The notes beneath the pieces were generated by a model that was not told the origin of the DNA, did not search any database, and saw nothing but the letters and a program-made list of their open reading frames with translations. From Fidelibacterota bacterium (lineage in GTDB: Bacteria > Fidelibacterota > Marinisomatia > Marinisomatales > UBA1611), in assembly GCA_018649625.1 (NCBI GenBank), contig JABIHN010000090.1, positions 1 through 63,009 on the forward strand: a stretch of 63,009 nucleotides of DNA, read 5' to 3'. This document shows, piece by piece, positions 1-9,057 of the stretch. How positions within the stretch are numbered: position 1 is the stretch's first letter; each line of letters begins with the position of its first letter. Made by a program: the position numbers and the translations under genes.

Positions 1-74
1 AAAAAAATAAGCGGAAAATATTTATTATATAATTTCATAGACGCTATTCAATTCATATCCAAAATGGATAACTA

Positions 75-1265
75 TTATTGATATTCCTCCCAGTCAATAA
101 CATAGGAGTAACCAATAAAAGTACCAAAATCACGAGGAACAAAAAGATCAAATTTTCCAACAGCACCGGGCAACAAACTAGCGTCTGACACAATTCCTGT
201 ATCAAACGTATTGTAAGATCCCTTTACAAACGTTGTAAGTGTTTTTGTTTCCCCACTCCAATTTTTACGAAAAACGAAATCTACTTTAACAAAATCGGAT
301 CTACGACCACCAATGTTTTTAATTTCGCCATTAAAAATAATATTCCCTTGGCCATCTTTCTTTTCAGCAATATTTCCAACTAAAACACAATTTGCAGAAA
401 ATTTCGCACTTGCTTCTGCAGAAGAATTATTTGATGATGTATATCTCGGCTGAGCCAACTTAGGCATCGGTGGTGGTGTATAACTTTCTCGGATTTGTTC
501 TGGAACATACTCCTGTGTGTCTTCTGTAATCACATTATCCACAATCCGCACAACCGTGGTACGATCAACAATTAGATACCCAATTAATGTTTCAACTTTA
601 ATGGACTTGTCATCTTGATAAATAATTTTCCCAAATACAGTACTTCCATTTTTTAAAATAATTTCCTTGGAATATATGGTAAGTGGATTGACCCACATTT
701 TACTCAAAGCTTTCAAATCATCTATTTCTTGGGACAGGTGTTTAAATTCGGCTGATAATTTTTTAATCTCAAAGTTTAATTCATTTAGGATGAAGTCTTT
801 ACTTGGGCTTCCCATGGCTTCCATGGTTTGAGGAACTGTAACAGAAATCCTTTCAGGCCTTTTTGGAGAAGAGGACTCGGCAACATCATCACCTTTAGAA
901 GATTTGAACGCTACTGGTGTATCCGCTTCCTTTATATTGGAAAGAGCAAGATCTCCAATATCTTTATTATCGGAAACCGTTATAGTCATTTCAGCTGATC
1001 CATATTCATCATGAACCACTTGAAGGACATATTCACCCTCTGGCAATTTTTTAAATTTAAATTTGCCGTTACCGCCTGTTTTTTCTTCCTTTACTACTTT
1101 CCCATTATCCAGGAGCGTTAGTAAAGCTTTTTTCACCTTTTTGCCGTCAGAATTGACAATTTTCCCTGATAGGGTTGCTCCCTTCGCAAATGCAAAGGTC
1201 CCTAGGAGTATAAAGACGGCTATAGCGAATACAACTCGCTTTTGTAGGCTTTGTATTAGTGTCAT
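75..1265 (-). CDS. Secreted protein: carboxypeptidase-regulatory-like domain, coiled coil, FxLYD-like C-terminus
   Basis: A 396-residue exported protein of unknown role. Residues 1-28 are a hydrophobic signal peptide. Residues about 30-105 match the carboxypeptidase regulatory-like (transthyretin-type) fold, with the GKFKFKKLPEGEYVLQV pattern. A charged linker follows, then a short coiled coil (about 160-190). A small beta module around the sequence LKNGSTVFGKI follows. The C-terminal part (about 290-385) resembles FxLYD or DUF3426-type beta sandwiches of surface proteins. The domain order suggests a periplasmic or outer-surface adaptor and shows no catalytic residues. It stands alone, with 120 bp of non-coding DNA before the next minus-strand gene. 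The product name is descriptive only. Confidence 0.75.
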   Translation of the reverse strand: MTLIQSLQKRVVFAIAVFILLGTFAFAKGATLSGKIVNSDGKKVKKALLTLLDNGKVVKEEKTGGNGKFKFKKLPEGEYVLQVVHDEYGSAEMTITVSDNKDIGDLALSNIKEADTPVAFKSSKGDDVAESSSPKRPERISVTVPQTMEAMGSPSKDFILNELNFEIKKLSAEFKHLSQEIDDLKALSKMWVNPLTIYSKEIILKNGSTVFGKIIYQDDKSIKVETLIGYLIVDRTTVVRIVDNVITEDTQEYVPEQIRESYTPPPMPKLAQPRYTSSNNSSAEASAKFSANCVLVGNIAEKKDGQGNIIFNGEIKNIGGRRSDFVKVDFVFRKNWSGETKTLTTFVKGSYNTFDTGIVSDASLLPGAVGKFDLFVPRDFGTFIGYSYVIDWEEYQ

Positions 1266-1385
1266 GTTTTACCTCGGATTATGAACACTTGTAGCATCAA
1301 AATGCGCTAAAGCTAAAGGATTTTACCGCCAAATAGGCAACGTGTCAAGAAAATATCAAAAAAGTTCAATTATCCCAAATAAGAG

Positions 1386-1958
1386 TTATTTCCAAAAGTT
1401 TTTAAGTGTGCTTTCCCGTTTTAAAGCTATTTCTTTATCGCTCATTGCATTATTTCTTAAATGGACAGGCAACTCAAGGGAAAGCGCTTTATCATAAGAC
1501 TCAAGTATAAGATCAAAATCAGTATTTCCAATTTTTAAATACGCTTTCCCTATGCGATAATGAGGTTCACCATTCATAGGTAATAAGCGAGCTGCGTGAT
1601 GGTAATTTTGGATAGCATCCCACAATCCATCTTTTTTCCCTTTCGCGTATAGGACATGTCCCTTAGCCATTGAAAGGTTGTAATTCGATAGGGTATCCGT
1701 TTTCAATAGAGAAACTGCACTAGTGAATTTTTCGACTGCAGAATTATAGTTTTTTTGATTCATTTCTTCTTCACCTACGGAATTATATGCCATCACTAAG
1801 GCTAATGCTATATCTGGAGTCAGCCCTCTTGAGACCAATGAATCTTCCATGGCAATAAGAGAAACCGGATCATTTTCCGCTAGTTGTTGAAACTCTGTTC
1901 CCGCACAATTCCAAACAAAGCACGAAAGAAAAAATATAATTGAAATGTATTTAATCAT
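1386..1958 (-). CDS. TPR-repeat lipoprotein-like protein
   Basis: A 190-residue protein starting MIKYISIIFF. An upstream in-frame start at 2027 lies inside the hydroxylase gene. I prefer 1958 because an AAGGAT ribosome site sits five bases before it and it places a hydrophobic leader at the N-terminus. The leader ends near a Cys (WNC-AG), so a lipoprotein is possible, although the lipobox is weak. The rest is helical with TPR-like repeats (about 60-160, e.g. EPHYRIGKAYLKIG). It starts one base after the stop of the aromatic amino acid hydroxylase, so the two are probably co-transcribed. Function unknown; scaffolding is the usual TPR role. Confidence 0.75.
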   Translation of the reverse strand: MIKYISIIFFLSCFVWNCAGTEFQQLAENDPVSLIAMEDSLVSRGLTPDIALALVMAYNSVGEEEMNQKNYNSAVEKFTSAVSLLKTDTLSNYNLSMAKGHVLYAKGKKDGLWDAIQNYHHAARLLPMNGEPHYRIGKAYLKIGNTDFDLILESYDKALSLELPVHLRNNAMSDKEIALKRESTLKNFWK

Positions 1959-1959
1959 G

Positions 1960-2892
1960 TTATCCTTTATAATAAAATAATTCCCGATTGTTTCGAAAAG
2001 ATTCATAAAGAACATCCATAGATTCAATTACATAGTATCGATCTTGAATCTTGCTATAATCAAAACAAGTCATAACCATTTCTTCTATATCATAGGGAAT
2101 AAACTTAGAACAGTTAGAATCGCCCTTTGCACACTTGACAACATTGGTAATTTCATCTTTAGATGAAATGATTCCTGCCCCATATATTTCATAGTCAATA
2201 TCATTTGCTAAACGACGAAACTTATCTGATGCGCCTGAATTATATATTAAACCAAATTCATATGTCCACCATGCATAATTTTGGAGACGTTTTAAATTAT
2301 GAGCAATAAGATCGGGACCCAAATTTAATTTATCTTGAATGATTTCATATCCAAGTGCGCCTATTTCCCACATAAAATCCGCATATTTTTTATTCATTAA
2401 AAATGGGATGTGCCCCTGGATATCATGGAATATGTCTGGCTCCGGGGTGTACCCATTTTCATTTTGAATAATGAATCCAGCATATTTATTTTCAAATCTT
2501 GGCGATTGGCGAATAATATCTGTTACGGGAAATTGGCGATTATTATTTACGTAAAAAAACAACTCTTCATCAAGAAACCCTGCAACAGAAACTAAAGTCC
2601 ACCCTGTGGAATTTTCAATGAGAGGAGAAATTGATTCGAATTCCGGAAACATATTATTTGGAATTGGCAAGGATCTCAAACCCAATAAATACTCTCGCGA
2701 TGCGTATCGATCTAATAAAAATTCCACATTTTGAAACAAGTCACCCCAAATTTTATTTTCCAAATTAGTTACATCATTGTATTTCTGTGGCTTTATATAA
2801 TTATCTTTTACACCAAAAATACGGATTCCATCCACAGAGTTTGGAGTGATATTTTTAAATAAATAATTATATTTGGTAGATTGTGTAACCAT
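1960..2892 (-). CDS. phhA: Aromatic amino acid hydroxylase (phenylalanine 4-hydroxylase family)
   Basis: A 310-residue member of the biopterin-dependent aromatic amino acid hydroxylases, which use O2, non-heme iron and tetrahydropterin, typically to turn phenylalanine into tyrosine. The signature PDIFHDIQGHIP (about 152-163) supplies the two iron-ligand histidines (H156, H161). WWTYEFGL (208-215) supplies the glutamate ligand (E212). The family motif IYGAGIISS follows near 236. Bacterial enzymes are usually 260-300 residues without the eukaryotic regulatory domain, and this fits. Phe, Trp or Tyr specificity cannot be assigned by eye, and no pterin dehydratase gene is nearby. It leads an operon with the TPR protein one base downstream. 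Confidence 0.9.
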   Translation of the reverse strand: MVTQSTKYNYLFKNITPNSVDGIRIFGVKDNYIKPQKYNDVTNLENKIWGDLFQNVEFLLDRYASREYLLGLRSLPIPNNMFPEFESISPLIENSTGWTLVSVAGFLDEELFFYVNNNRQFPVTDIIRQSPRFENKYAGFIIQNENGYTPEPDIFHDIQGHIPFLMNKKYADFMWEIGALGYEIIQDKLNLGPDLIAHNLKRLQNYAWWTYEFGLIYNSGASDKFRRLANDIDYEIYGAGIISSKDEITNVVKCAKGDSNCSKFIPYDIEEMVMTCFDYSKIQDRYYVIESMDVLYESFRNNRELFYYKG

Positions 2893-2939
2893 AATTCAAT
2901 AACTGATGCAATAAATTTATAGTTGAAAACTAATTTATC

Positions 2940-3275
2940 CTACCAAAGCCAAATATAAGTAACAGCTTGGTTATTTCGTCCAAAATCAGTATCGTGCTTC
3001 AAACTACAATCAGCACGCATATCTGCTGCATCACGGTTAAACATATTATAATCTTCCCCGTTTATTACAGCTTGAAAACGACCTTCTTGATCTTTACACC
3101 ACTCTCGAACTGATATTCTTAGCTTCCCTGAACCATGGCCCGTTATTATCTTGATAGCATGAACATCACCTTCATAAGCCGATTGACTAACGGTTGTTTC
3201 CAGAAGAGATAAAGCATTCTCTAAACTATAGTTTGAATGCCCAATATCAATTATCTTTAATTTTTTGTTGCTCAT
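2940..3275 (-). CDS. Small Smr-domain-like protein
   Basis: A 111-residue protein. It resembles a stand-alone Smr (small MutS-related) domain, a nucleic-acid-binding or nicking fold. The N-terminal strand-turn has DIGHSNYSLENAL where Smr domains have DLHG followed by EA. The core IKIITGHGSGKLRISVREW matches the second Smr motif (I-x-G-x-G then the helix). The DLHG motif is degenerate, so nuclease activity is doubtful. The C-terminal tail (after about residue 75) is not a recognised domain. It sits 47 bp upstream of the hydroxylase gene on the same strand and diverges from the aldo/keto reductase. Confidence 0.6.
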   Translation of the reverse strand: MSNKKLKIIDIGHSNYSLENALSLLETTVSQSAYEGDVHAIKIITGHGSGKLRISVREWCKDQEGRFQAVINGEDYNMFNRDAADMRADCSLKHDTDFGRNNQAVTYIWLW

Positions 3276-3335
3276 AACAGCACATATTTTACTATCTTTA
3301 CCTTAAATTTTCAGATTAATTCTATAGGATATTTT

Positions 3336-4301
3336 ATGAGAAAAATAATTTTAGGTCGTACGAATGTTGAAGTATCAGCTATAAGCCTTGGAACTTGGTC
3401 TTATGGCGGTGCAAACCACAGCGGGAAAATGGCAATTGGTTGGGCTGGACAATCAGAATCTGATTCAACCTCTGCGTTAAAACGCGCATGGGAATTGGGT
3501 ATTAATCATTGGGATACTGCAGATGTATATGGGAATGGGCGATCGGAAAAAATAATAGGATCCATGTGGGATGATGTTTCTAGAAATGATATTTTCCTTG
3601 CTACAAAATTTGGGTGGGATCGAGGACCGCACAAACAATGGTACGAGCCAAAATATATGAAGAAAACAATGGAACAGTCTCTTGTGAATCTAAAAACGGA
3701 TTGTGTCGATCTTATGTATCTTCATCATTGCAATTTTGGAGAAAACGGAGAATATTTCGATGATGCCATTGAAGTTATTCAAAAATTTCAAGAAGAAGGA
3801 AAAACACGTTTTATTGGATTATCTGATTGGTCATCCTATAATGTAATGCAATTTATAGAAAGATGTAATCCGGATGTGGTTCAACCCTATCGTAATGTGC
3901 TAAATGACACTTACGCTTCTAGCGGATTAAAACAATATATAGATAGCCACAATCTTGGAATTTGCTTTTTTTCTCCACTAAAACATGGTCTTCTAACTGG
4001 TAAATATACTAAACCAGCAAAATTCGATTCAGGTGATTTTCGAAGTCGAGAAAGTGATTTTTCTAATTTGGAAATTTTACAAACAATGCAGAATAATAAA
4101 AAATTATTAGTCGAAAAATTTTCCACCCACCCTCATCCAGTAATGCGCGGAGTCGTAGATTCACTGTTTTCAGATTCTCAAACAGGGTGTGTCCTATTAG
4201 GACAACGGAATGTAACCCAGGTGGAAACGGCTGCAACACTGGGAAACCTTCTCACAAACAAAGATACAGAATGGGTCCGAGACCTATATAAAAAAGATTA
4301 A
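3336..4301 (+). CDS. Aldo/keto reductase
   Basis: A 321-residue NAD(P)H-dependent oxidoreductase of the aldo/keto reductase TIM-barrel family. Family hallmarks are visible: the opening GRTNVEVSAISLGTWSYGG, the catalytic Asp-Tyr of WDTADVYGNGRSE (about 58-70), the catalytic Lys of FLATKFG, the His of DLMYLHHCN, and a C-terminal nucleotide-site segment VLLGQRN. It resembles the general stress or L-glyceraldehyde-3-phosphate reductase-like branch. Its substrate cannot be assigned. It is a single plus-strand gene diverging from the Smr-like gene and converging on the membrane gene at 4316. Confidence 0.9.
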   Translation: MRKIILGRTNVEVSAISLGTWSYGGANHSGKMAIGWAGQSESDSTSALKRAWELGINHWDTADVYGNGRSEKIIGSMWDDVSRNDIFLATKFGWDRGPHKQWYEPKYMKKTMEQSLVNLKTDCVDLMYLHHCNFGENGEYFDDAIEVIQKFQEEGKTRFIGLSDWSSYNVMQFIERCNPDVVQPYRNVLNDTYASSGLKQYIDSHNLGICFFSPLKHGLLTGKYTKPAKFDSGDFRSRESDFSNLEILQTMQNNKKLLVEKFSTHPHPVMRGVVDSLFSDSQTGCVLLGQRNVTQVETAATLGNLLTNKDTEWVRDLYKKD

Positions 4302-4315
4302 TTTTTTAAAAAACA

Positions 4316-5143
4316 CTAGGGTAATTTTTCATCTAATTGAATATTTTTAAAACGTAAATCAATTAAACCAAGCGTAGAGAGAAATGCCAAATTCACAAAT
4401 AAGAGCGGGGCAAAAATTGGCGCACTATAAACTATATTTTCAAAAAATGATGAAGATATATTCTCAAAAACCGCAACGCCATGAAAGTACAAACCTAATA
4501 AACCAATCCCAACCTGTAAAATCATAATTACAATGGTTACATCCAAAAATTGATGTGTGCTTTTTCGAACCAAGGCAATACCTAAAAAACTTACAGCAAT
4601 TGCGCTACTTATAACAGGAATCCATTCATAAAAAAGAAAAAAACCATTTTGCGCATGATCGCTCAAAGCAAGAATAAAGTTACCAACAAAGCCACTAAAA
4701 CCAAAAAAAATCAACCACTGGCTCCATTCTAAACTATGGTCCTGAATCATACGATTCATAATCAGTAAAGATCCTAAGCCGGTATAGGCTAGGGGAGCAA
4801 TAAATGGTGCAGTATATACAAGACTTTTTAATGTTTGGTATTCAAAAAATGTACTATGTAAATGCCAAATAAGCCCCGTAATTCCAACGAGAATTGCAAG
4901 GGACCCAACTATTATACTTATAAATTGTTTTTGACTTTGATTATGTTTCCAATTATTCCACGCTTCAATGCTGAGTAAAATTGGTGCAATGAGTGAAAAA
5001 TAAAAAGGAATCCATTCCGCATAGTGTGAAAATTCATTGGTAGAATGGGCAATGAATATATCTAACGCAAGGAAACTTAAATTCACTATAACAAATATGT
5101 CTATAATGAGTGGGGTTGGGCGAGCCCATTTAGGTATTTTCAC
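4316..5143 (-). CDS. Eight-helix membrane protein with internal duplication, coupled to octaheme cytochrome
   Basis: A 275-residue integral membrane protein with about eight hydrophobic segments. The two halves look like a tandem duplication. IFIAHSTNEFSHYAEWIPF in half one parallels LALSDHAQNGFFLFYEWIP in half two. ITGLIWHLHSTFFE parallels LLGLYFHGVAVFE, and VYTAPFIAPLAYTGLG parallels VYSAPIFAPLLFVNLA. Conserved histidines fall near helix ends, which would suit heme b or quinone binding, but that is inference. The start codon overlaps the stop of the cytochrome gene (ATGA), so it is translationally coupled to it. I do not recognise a named family. It probably anchors the cytochrome or links it to the quinone pool. 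Confidence 0.75.
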   Translation of the reverse strand: MKIPKWARPTPLIIDIFVIVNLSFLALDIFIAHSTNEFSHYAEWIPFYFSLIAPILLSIEAWNNWKHNQSQKQFISIIVGSLAILVGITGLIWHLHSTFFEYQTLKSLVYTAPFIAPLAYTGLGSLLIMNRMIQDHSLEWSQWLIFFGFSGFVGNFILALSDHAQNGFFLFYEWIPVISSAIAVSFLGIALVRKSTHQFLDVTIVIMILQVGIGLLGLYFHGVAVFENISSSFFENIVYSAPIFAPLLFVNLAFLSTLGLIDLRFKNIQLDEKLP

Positions 5144-6378
5144 TTTTCTGAATGCGCTTCGCTTCTAAGTGATTTTGCGATTTCTTCCATTTCTATCGTT
5201 TTAAGAAGTAGTTCATAATTTCCATGCCATTGAACAAAATCTGCTCCACCCATAAATGCACCGTGTTTTGCTGTACGACCAAAATAATGCCATAAATCAA
5301 AAGCAATAAACTCAATTGGCTCGTCAAAAGGTTCGGGAGTAAGAAGCCCTTCTTCACGTAATTCACTAACTATATTAAGTGCATTTTGGACTTTATCATT
5401 TGTTGCAAACACAACTTCTTCCGCCTCTTTATAAAACTTTTCTACATGCGTTTTAGCGTGGCACTTAAGACAAGTATTTTTCATAGCCTCTTGACCTAAG
5501 TTATAATTTGGTCTCTTTTTAGAGATAGGTGCAAAAAGCCACCAAGATAGTCGCTCGGTTACATCATGAGTTACATTCATTCCTTCTAATCCACTCATAT
5601 GACACGTCGAACAAGTTGGAATTGGCATATCTTTGGTTGTTAACGATTTGGGATCAGCATTTAAATTTAAATGTGCTTTCTGCGATGCATATAAAACGCC
5701 ATGTTTAGACTCATTGTATATTTCCAATTGTGAGTGATCGGGTCCCATATGACATTGTCCACATGTTTCGGGTTGTCTAGCGAGCGCAATAGAAGTTGTA
5801 TGCCTAGCATGACAAGCAGTGCATGTTCCAATACTTCCATCAGGGTTTGGTTTTCCAACAGAATGACATGCTTTACAACCCTTATCCATTACGCCTGCAC
5901 CTTCAGTAATAGCAAGCTTATTTGCACCGCGTTTTACGGTTCCGGGATGAAATTTTTCAGCTAAAGCAATTTGTTCTTCAGTAAAATCAGATGAACCGGT
6001 TACTGCGGCCCAAGCTGGAGCTCCATGACGACTTCTTAAGAATTGCGCATACTCTGTCGTGTGGCATTGGCTACAATTTAACGCAGTTACACTTGTAGCA
6101 AGTTTAAAACCATTATGTTCAATTTCCTTTTGACCATCTAGGGAACGATGACATTCATAACATGTCACATTTTCACTGGCGTGTTTACTGATGGAATACT
6201 GATGAACGATAGCAGATGTTTCTTTTAAATGGCACGTGGCACATTTACCTGTCGCTCTAACATATTCTGGGCCAGGCTGAGACACTTCAATACCAGGTCG
6301 AGCACTTTGAATGAGAAAAGCAGAAATTATCATCGCCGTAGCTATAATAATTGATATAAAAATATTTTTAAAAGTCAT
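5140..6378 (-). CDS. Octaheme c-type cytochrome, hydroxylamine oxidoreductase (HAO) family
   Basis: A 412-residue exported multiheme cytochrome. Eight CxxCH heme-attachment motifs start at residues 46, 73, 102, 168, 186, 206, 256 and 303. An N-terminal hydrophobic segment (about 7-24) is a signal peptide or anchor. After heme six comes GPDHSQLEIYNESKHG, a stretch conserved in HAO and octaheme nitrite/hydroxylamine reductase relatives. Its Asp-His probably lies over the active heme. The C-terminus has GGADFVQWHGNYEL. HAO-type enzymes oxidise hydroxylamine or reduce nitrite, hydroxylamine or NO. I cannot tell by eye whether the heme-crosslinking Tyr of true oxidative HAO is present, so direction is open. 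An inverted repeat lies about 85 bp upstream of the start. Confidence 0.92.
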   Translation of the reverse strand: MTFKNIFISIIIATAMIISAFLIQSARPGIEVSQPGPEYVRATGKCATCHLKETSAIVHQYSISKHASENVTCYECHRSLDGQKEIEHNGFKLATSVTALNCSQCHTTEYAQFLRSRHGAPAWAAVTGSSDFTEEQIALAEKFHPGTVKRGANKLAITEGAGVMDKGCKACHSVGKPNPDGSIGTCTACHARHTTSIALARQPETCGQCHMGPDHSQLEIYNESKHGVLYASQKAHLNLNADPKSLTTKDMPIPTCSTCHMSGLEGMNVTHDVTERLSWWLFAPISKKRPNYNLGQEAMKNTCLKCHAKTHVEKFYKEAEEVVFATNDKVQNALNIVSELREEGLLTPEPFDEPIEFIAFDLWHYFGRTAKHGAFMGGADFVQWHGNYELLLKTIEMEEIAKSLRSEAHSEK

Positions 6379-6463
6379 TAAATTTTTGTCCCTGGTTTTG
6401 TTGTATGGTGGCTTCTAAAAGAATAACCATCTAAAATGATAATTAGAATTTAAGAAATTATTG

Positions 6464-6479
6464 AGGACAATTTTGTCCT
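6464..6479. promoter_or_regulatory. Inverted repeat, candidate operator upstream of the octaheme cytochrome
   Basis: Seven-base arms AGGACAA and TTGTCCT flank two bases. The repeat lies 86 bp before the cytochrome start, next to an AT-rich stretch (6480-6510) that could hold the promoter. Its size and symmetry fit a dimeric repressor or activator. The cognate regulator is not in the window. Confidence 0.4.
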
Positions 6480-6587
6480 ATATTATCTAAATATAATAAT
6501 TATTAATTTAAAGCAACGCTCAACATTGATAATCTAATTCAGCATGGACTTTTCAACAGCATTAAATGATAAATGTATTGGCTTTTG

Positions 6588-6902
6588 TTACTTTAATTTG
6601 ACTGCTGTACCGTAAGCCAACATTTCAGACATTGTTTGCGCAATCATGCTTGTAACAAACCGTACATTGAGAATTGCATCAGCACCCAATGCTTCAGCTT
6701 CATTAATCATACGTTTATTTGCCTCTTCTCTGGAATCAGCTAATAATTCTGTGTAACCCGAAATTTCGCCGCCTACAATTCCTTTGAGTCCAGCCATGAT
6801 GTCGCGTCCTATATGTTTTGCACGAACGCTATTGCCCCGCACAACGCCCAGTATTTCGGCCACTTCCCTGTCTGGGACTGAATCAGTATTTGTAATTATC
6901 AT
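6588..6902 (-). CDS. ybjQ: YbjQ/UPF0145 family protein
   Basis: A 104-residue protein matching the UPF0145 (YbjQ, putative heavy-metal-binding) family along its whole length. It opens with TNTDSVPDREVAEILGVVRG, has GLKGIVGGEISGYTELL in the middle, and ends with ALGADAILNVRFVTS. The family forms small pentameric barrels of unproven function. A GAGGA ribosome site precedes the start. It sits alone between the cytochrome gene and a 65-residue gene on the same strand. Confidence 0.9.
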   Translation of the reverse strand: MIITNTDSVPDREVAEILGVVRGNSVRAKHIGRDIMAGLKGIVGGEISGYTELLADSREEANKRMINEAEALGADAILNVRFVTSMIAQTMSEMLAYGTAVKLK

Positions 6903-6946
6903 TTTATCCTCTTATTTATAAAATTATTGATTTGTGAGAAAGTTAC

Positions 6947-7144
6947 TTATGCCCCTTCTTCATACCAAACCGAAATTAAATGTTGCCCCGGTTCCATACT
7001 CCCACCACAAGAAGATTGTTTTATTTCAAGAACCTTTAATCCGGATTGATTTTCTAACCATAAATTAATCTCGTCTTCAAGGCGATCGGCTGTATTTGAT
7101 TTTCCAAAGTATTTACCACATTCAGAAAATATTTTAACTTTCAT
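6947..7144 (-). CDS. Small hypothetical protein, 65 residues
   Basis: A short unrecognised protein with a mixed alpha/beta look: an N-terminal strand (MKVKIFSECG), an amphipathic helix (DRLEDEINLWLE) and two strands. The second part has SSCGGSMEPGQHLISVWYEE. It has two Cys and no signal peptide. A strong AAGGAG ribosome site seven bases upstream supports translation. It lies 44 bp upstream of ybjQ and may share its transcript. No function is proposed. Confidence 0.6.
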   Translation of the reverse strand: MKVKIFSECGKYFGKSNTADRLEDEINLWLENQSGLKVLEIKQSSCGGSMEPGQHLISVWYEEGA

Positions 7145-7268
7145 ATTTGCTCCTTTTATTAAATAGTTTTCATGTATATCGAAAATTTCAAAACATGAAC
7201 GGCGGATATCTAATTGTATGCTAAGTTAATGGCAAAGCTACAATTTATTTTTCGCGAAATAGAGAATA

Positions 7269-8966
7269 CTATTTCAGCAAAATCATTTTTCGCGTTTGGA
7301 TGAAGTTTTCTGTTTTAATTTGAAATAGATAAATGCCTGCACTAACTGCTTTTCCGTGATCATTTGTTCCATCCCAAAGGAATGATTTATTTCCCGCCGC
7401 TTCTTCACCTCGATCAAAAGACAGAACTCGTTTTCCGATAATATTATAGATAGTAAAGGTAACACGTGTTCTATGAGCCAGATCATATTTAAATGTTGTA
7501 ACAGGATTGAAAGGGTTCGGATAATTTTGATAGAGTTCAAATTGTTTTGGATGTGTTGTATTGGTCAAATTTAAACTTTGAATATCAAAATAATGGACGC
7601 CTAATTCAGTTACTCCTTTGTCATCCGTTGCCATAATTTGAACCGAATCCAACCCGCTAAAGCCGGGATCAGGTGTATAAATGAAATTCATCTGATATCC
7701 ACCATAGGTTTCAAAAGTACCATGCTGTGGTGGAATTGTAATACTATTCCAGATGATAGTTCCGTCAATATCTTCGCTTTCAATTTCAGCGGTAAATATT
7801 TCATCGGCAATTACAGCAAAAATAGCAGAGTGAATGATAGGGGATTCGTTGGGAATATTGTCGCAGATATATTCAAGCGAATCAATTAAATCACTATTGA
7901 TATAGAATTTTTCGGTCCAGTCACCAAAGCAATCATCTCCAGATGGGAATGTGGACTCATGATACCAGTCGCTCCGGGGGTATATTTCCAGCCATTCCGG
8001 CCAAATATTGGTGTTCTCTCCAGGTAGCAATGAAATTTGATAATCATAAACGCCATTTTTATAAAACATCCATTTTAGAGTATCCGTTTGGTGAAGACTC
8101 ATCACCAACAGGTAAGACCACCAAGTTTCACCGGGATTAATATGTTTTCGAAAAGGAGCTTTTTCTGATATTGCCGTTCTCAAATCCGCCAACGATGTAA
8201 AGGGGTAAGATGACGAAAGGAAATTCTTGACCTCGGTAGGATGTTCATCAAGAAAAGGGTACTGGTTGATCCATTGACTTATTTCAGGATTACATTCTCC
8301 ATGCCAAGGATCAATCATGTTCATATCGAAATCCAATAATTCGTAATGAAGATGCGGCCATGATGAAAACCCTGAACTGCCTATATATCCAAGAGTGTCA
8401 CCTGCCAAAACATTTTGTCCTTCTTCAACTCGGATACTGTTTTTCTTCAAATGTCCATAAAGCCCATAAACTCCAGCATCATACTCTATCGCCACAAGGT
8501 TTGCCACTGCTGTTGAGTCCAAATCCAATTGCCTATCAAATTCCCCATCGTGAATATAAACCACATTTCCGTTTGCTGCCGCAAGAACAGGAGTGGTCAT
8601 CTCGTCCATGTGCCAAAAGGTTGGAATTATAATATCTGTTCCCATATGTCCGTCGTAAGATGCAAAAGAGCAATAATAATCAAGGATGGAATTGAAAGCA
8701 CTGTCTTCATCCACATAGTTAAGAATTAAATTTTCAGGTCCAAACATTCCTCCATTCCCCATAGGATCAGCCAAAAAAAATGAATCTGTTGTTGTCCTAC
8801 TATTTGTGGAATTTTGGATTTGTTCAAATAAAATTTTCCGTTGTTCAAGAGAGATACAGGAATTCTGTATCTCAATTTGTGCTGTAAACTTCATTCCATT
8901 TGGTAATTTATTACCATTTGTAATACTAATAAGTAAATACAACATGAGCCACTTATTGGCTTTCAT
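7269..8966 (-). CDS. Secreted M23 (LytM-like) peptidase with C-terminal sorting domain
   Basis: A 565-residue exported protein. After a short signal segment, a LytM/M23 zinc-peptidase domain carries HMGTD (first His and Asp ligands) and HLHYE (the HxH motif), with the glycine-rich GDTLGYIGSSG loop between. These enzymes cut peptidoglycan cross-links or act on surface peptides. A middle region (about 380-460) looks like an Ig/cadherin-type repeat (PDPGFSGLDSVQIMATDDKG). The last 80 residues are a Por-type sorting domain beginning YQNYPNPFNP and ending in KMILLK. An AAGGAG site precedes the start. Cell-surface display or secretion by a type IX route is expected for this domain. Confidence 0.88.
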   Translation of the reverse strand: MKANKWLMLYLLISITNGNKLPNGMKFTAQIEIQNSCISLEQRKILFEQIQNSTNSRTTTDSFFLADPMGNGGMFGPENLILNYVDEDSAFNSILDYYCSFASYDGHMGTDIIIPTFWHMDEMTTPVLAAANGNVVYIHDGEFDRQLDLDSTAVANLVAIEYDAGVYGLYGHLKKNSIRVEEGQNVLAGDTLGYIGSSGFSSWPHLHYELLDFDMNMIDPWHGECNPEISQWINQYPFLDEHPTEVKNFLSSSYPFTSLADLRTAISEKAPFRKHINPGETWWSYLLVMSLHQTDTLKWMFYKNGVYDYQISLLPGENTNIWPEWLEIYPRSDWYHESTFPSGDDCFGDWTEKFYINSDLIDSLEYICDNIPNESPIIHSAIFAVIADEIFTAEIESEDIDGTIIWNSITIPPQHGTFETYGGYQMNFIYTPDPGFSGLDSVQIMATDDKGVTELGVHYFDIQSLNLTNTTHPKQFELYQNYPNPFNPVTTFKYDLAHRTRVTFTIYNIIGKRVLSFDRGEEAAGNKSFLWDGTNDHGKAVSAGIYLFQIKTENFIQTRKMILLK

Positions 8967-9057
8967 TTTAACTCCTTATTTCGCCCACAAAGACTTAAAG
9001 GCATTAAGTTCTATTTTCATTTCTCTTCGTGGCATTGTGGCTATTTTTCAGGGTATT

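Noticed and set aside
5140-6378. Evidence for ammonia oxidation (nitrifier)
   Set aside because: HAO-family cytochromes are widespread in non-nitrifiers, and no ammonia monooxygenase or cytochrome c554 gene is in the window.
7283-7540. Second minus-strand frame inside the M23 gene suggesting a frameshift
   Set aside because: The main frame reads through intact to the sorting-domain end, so this is a shadow.
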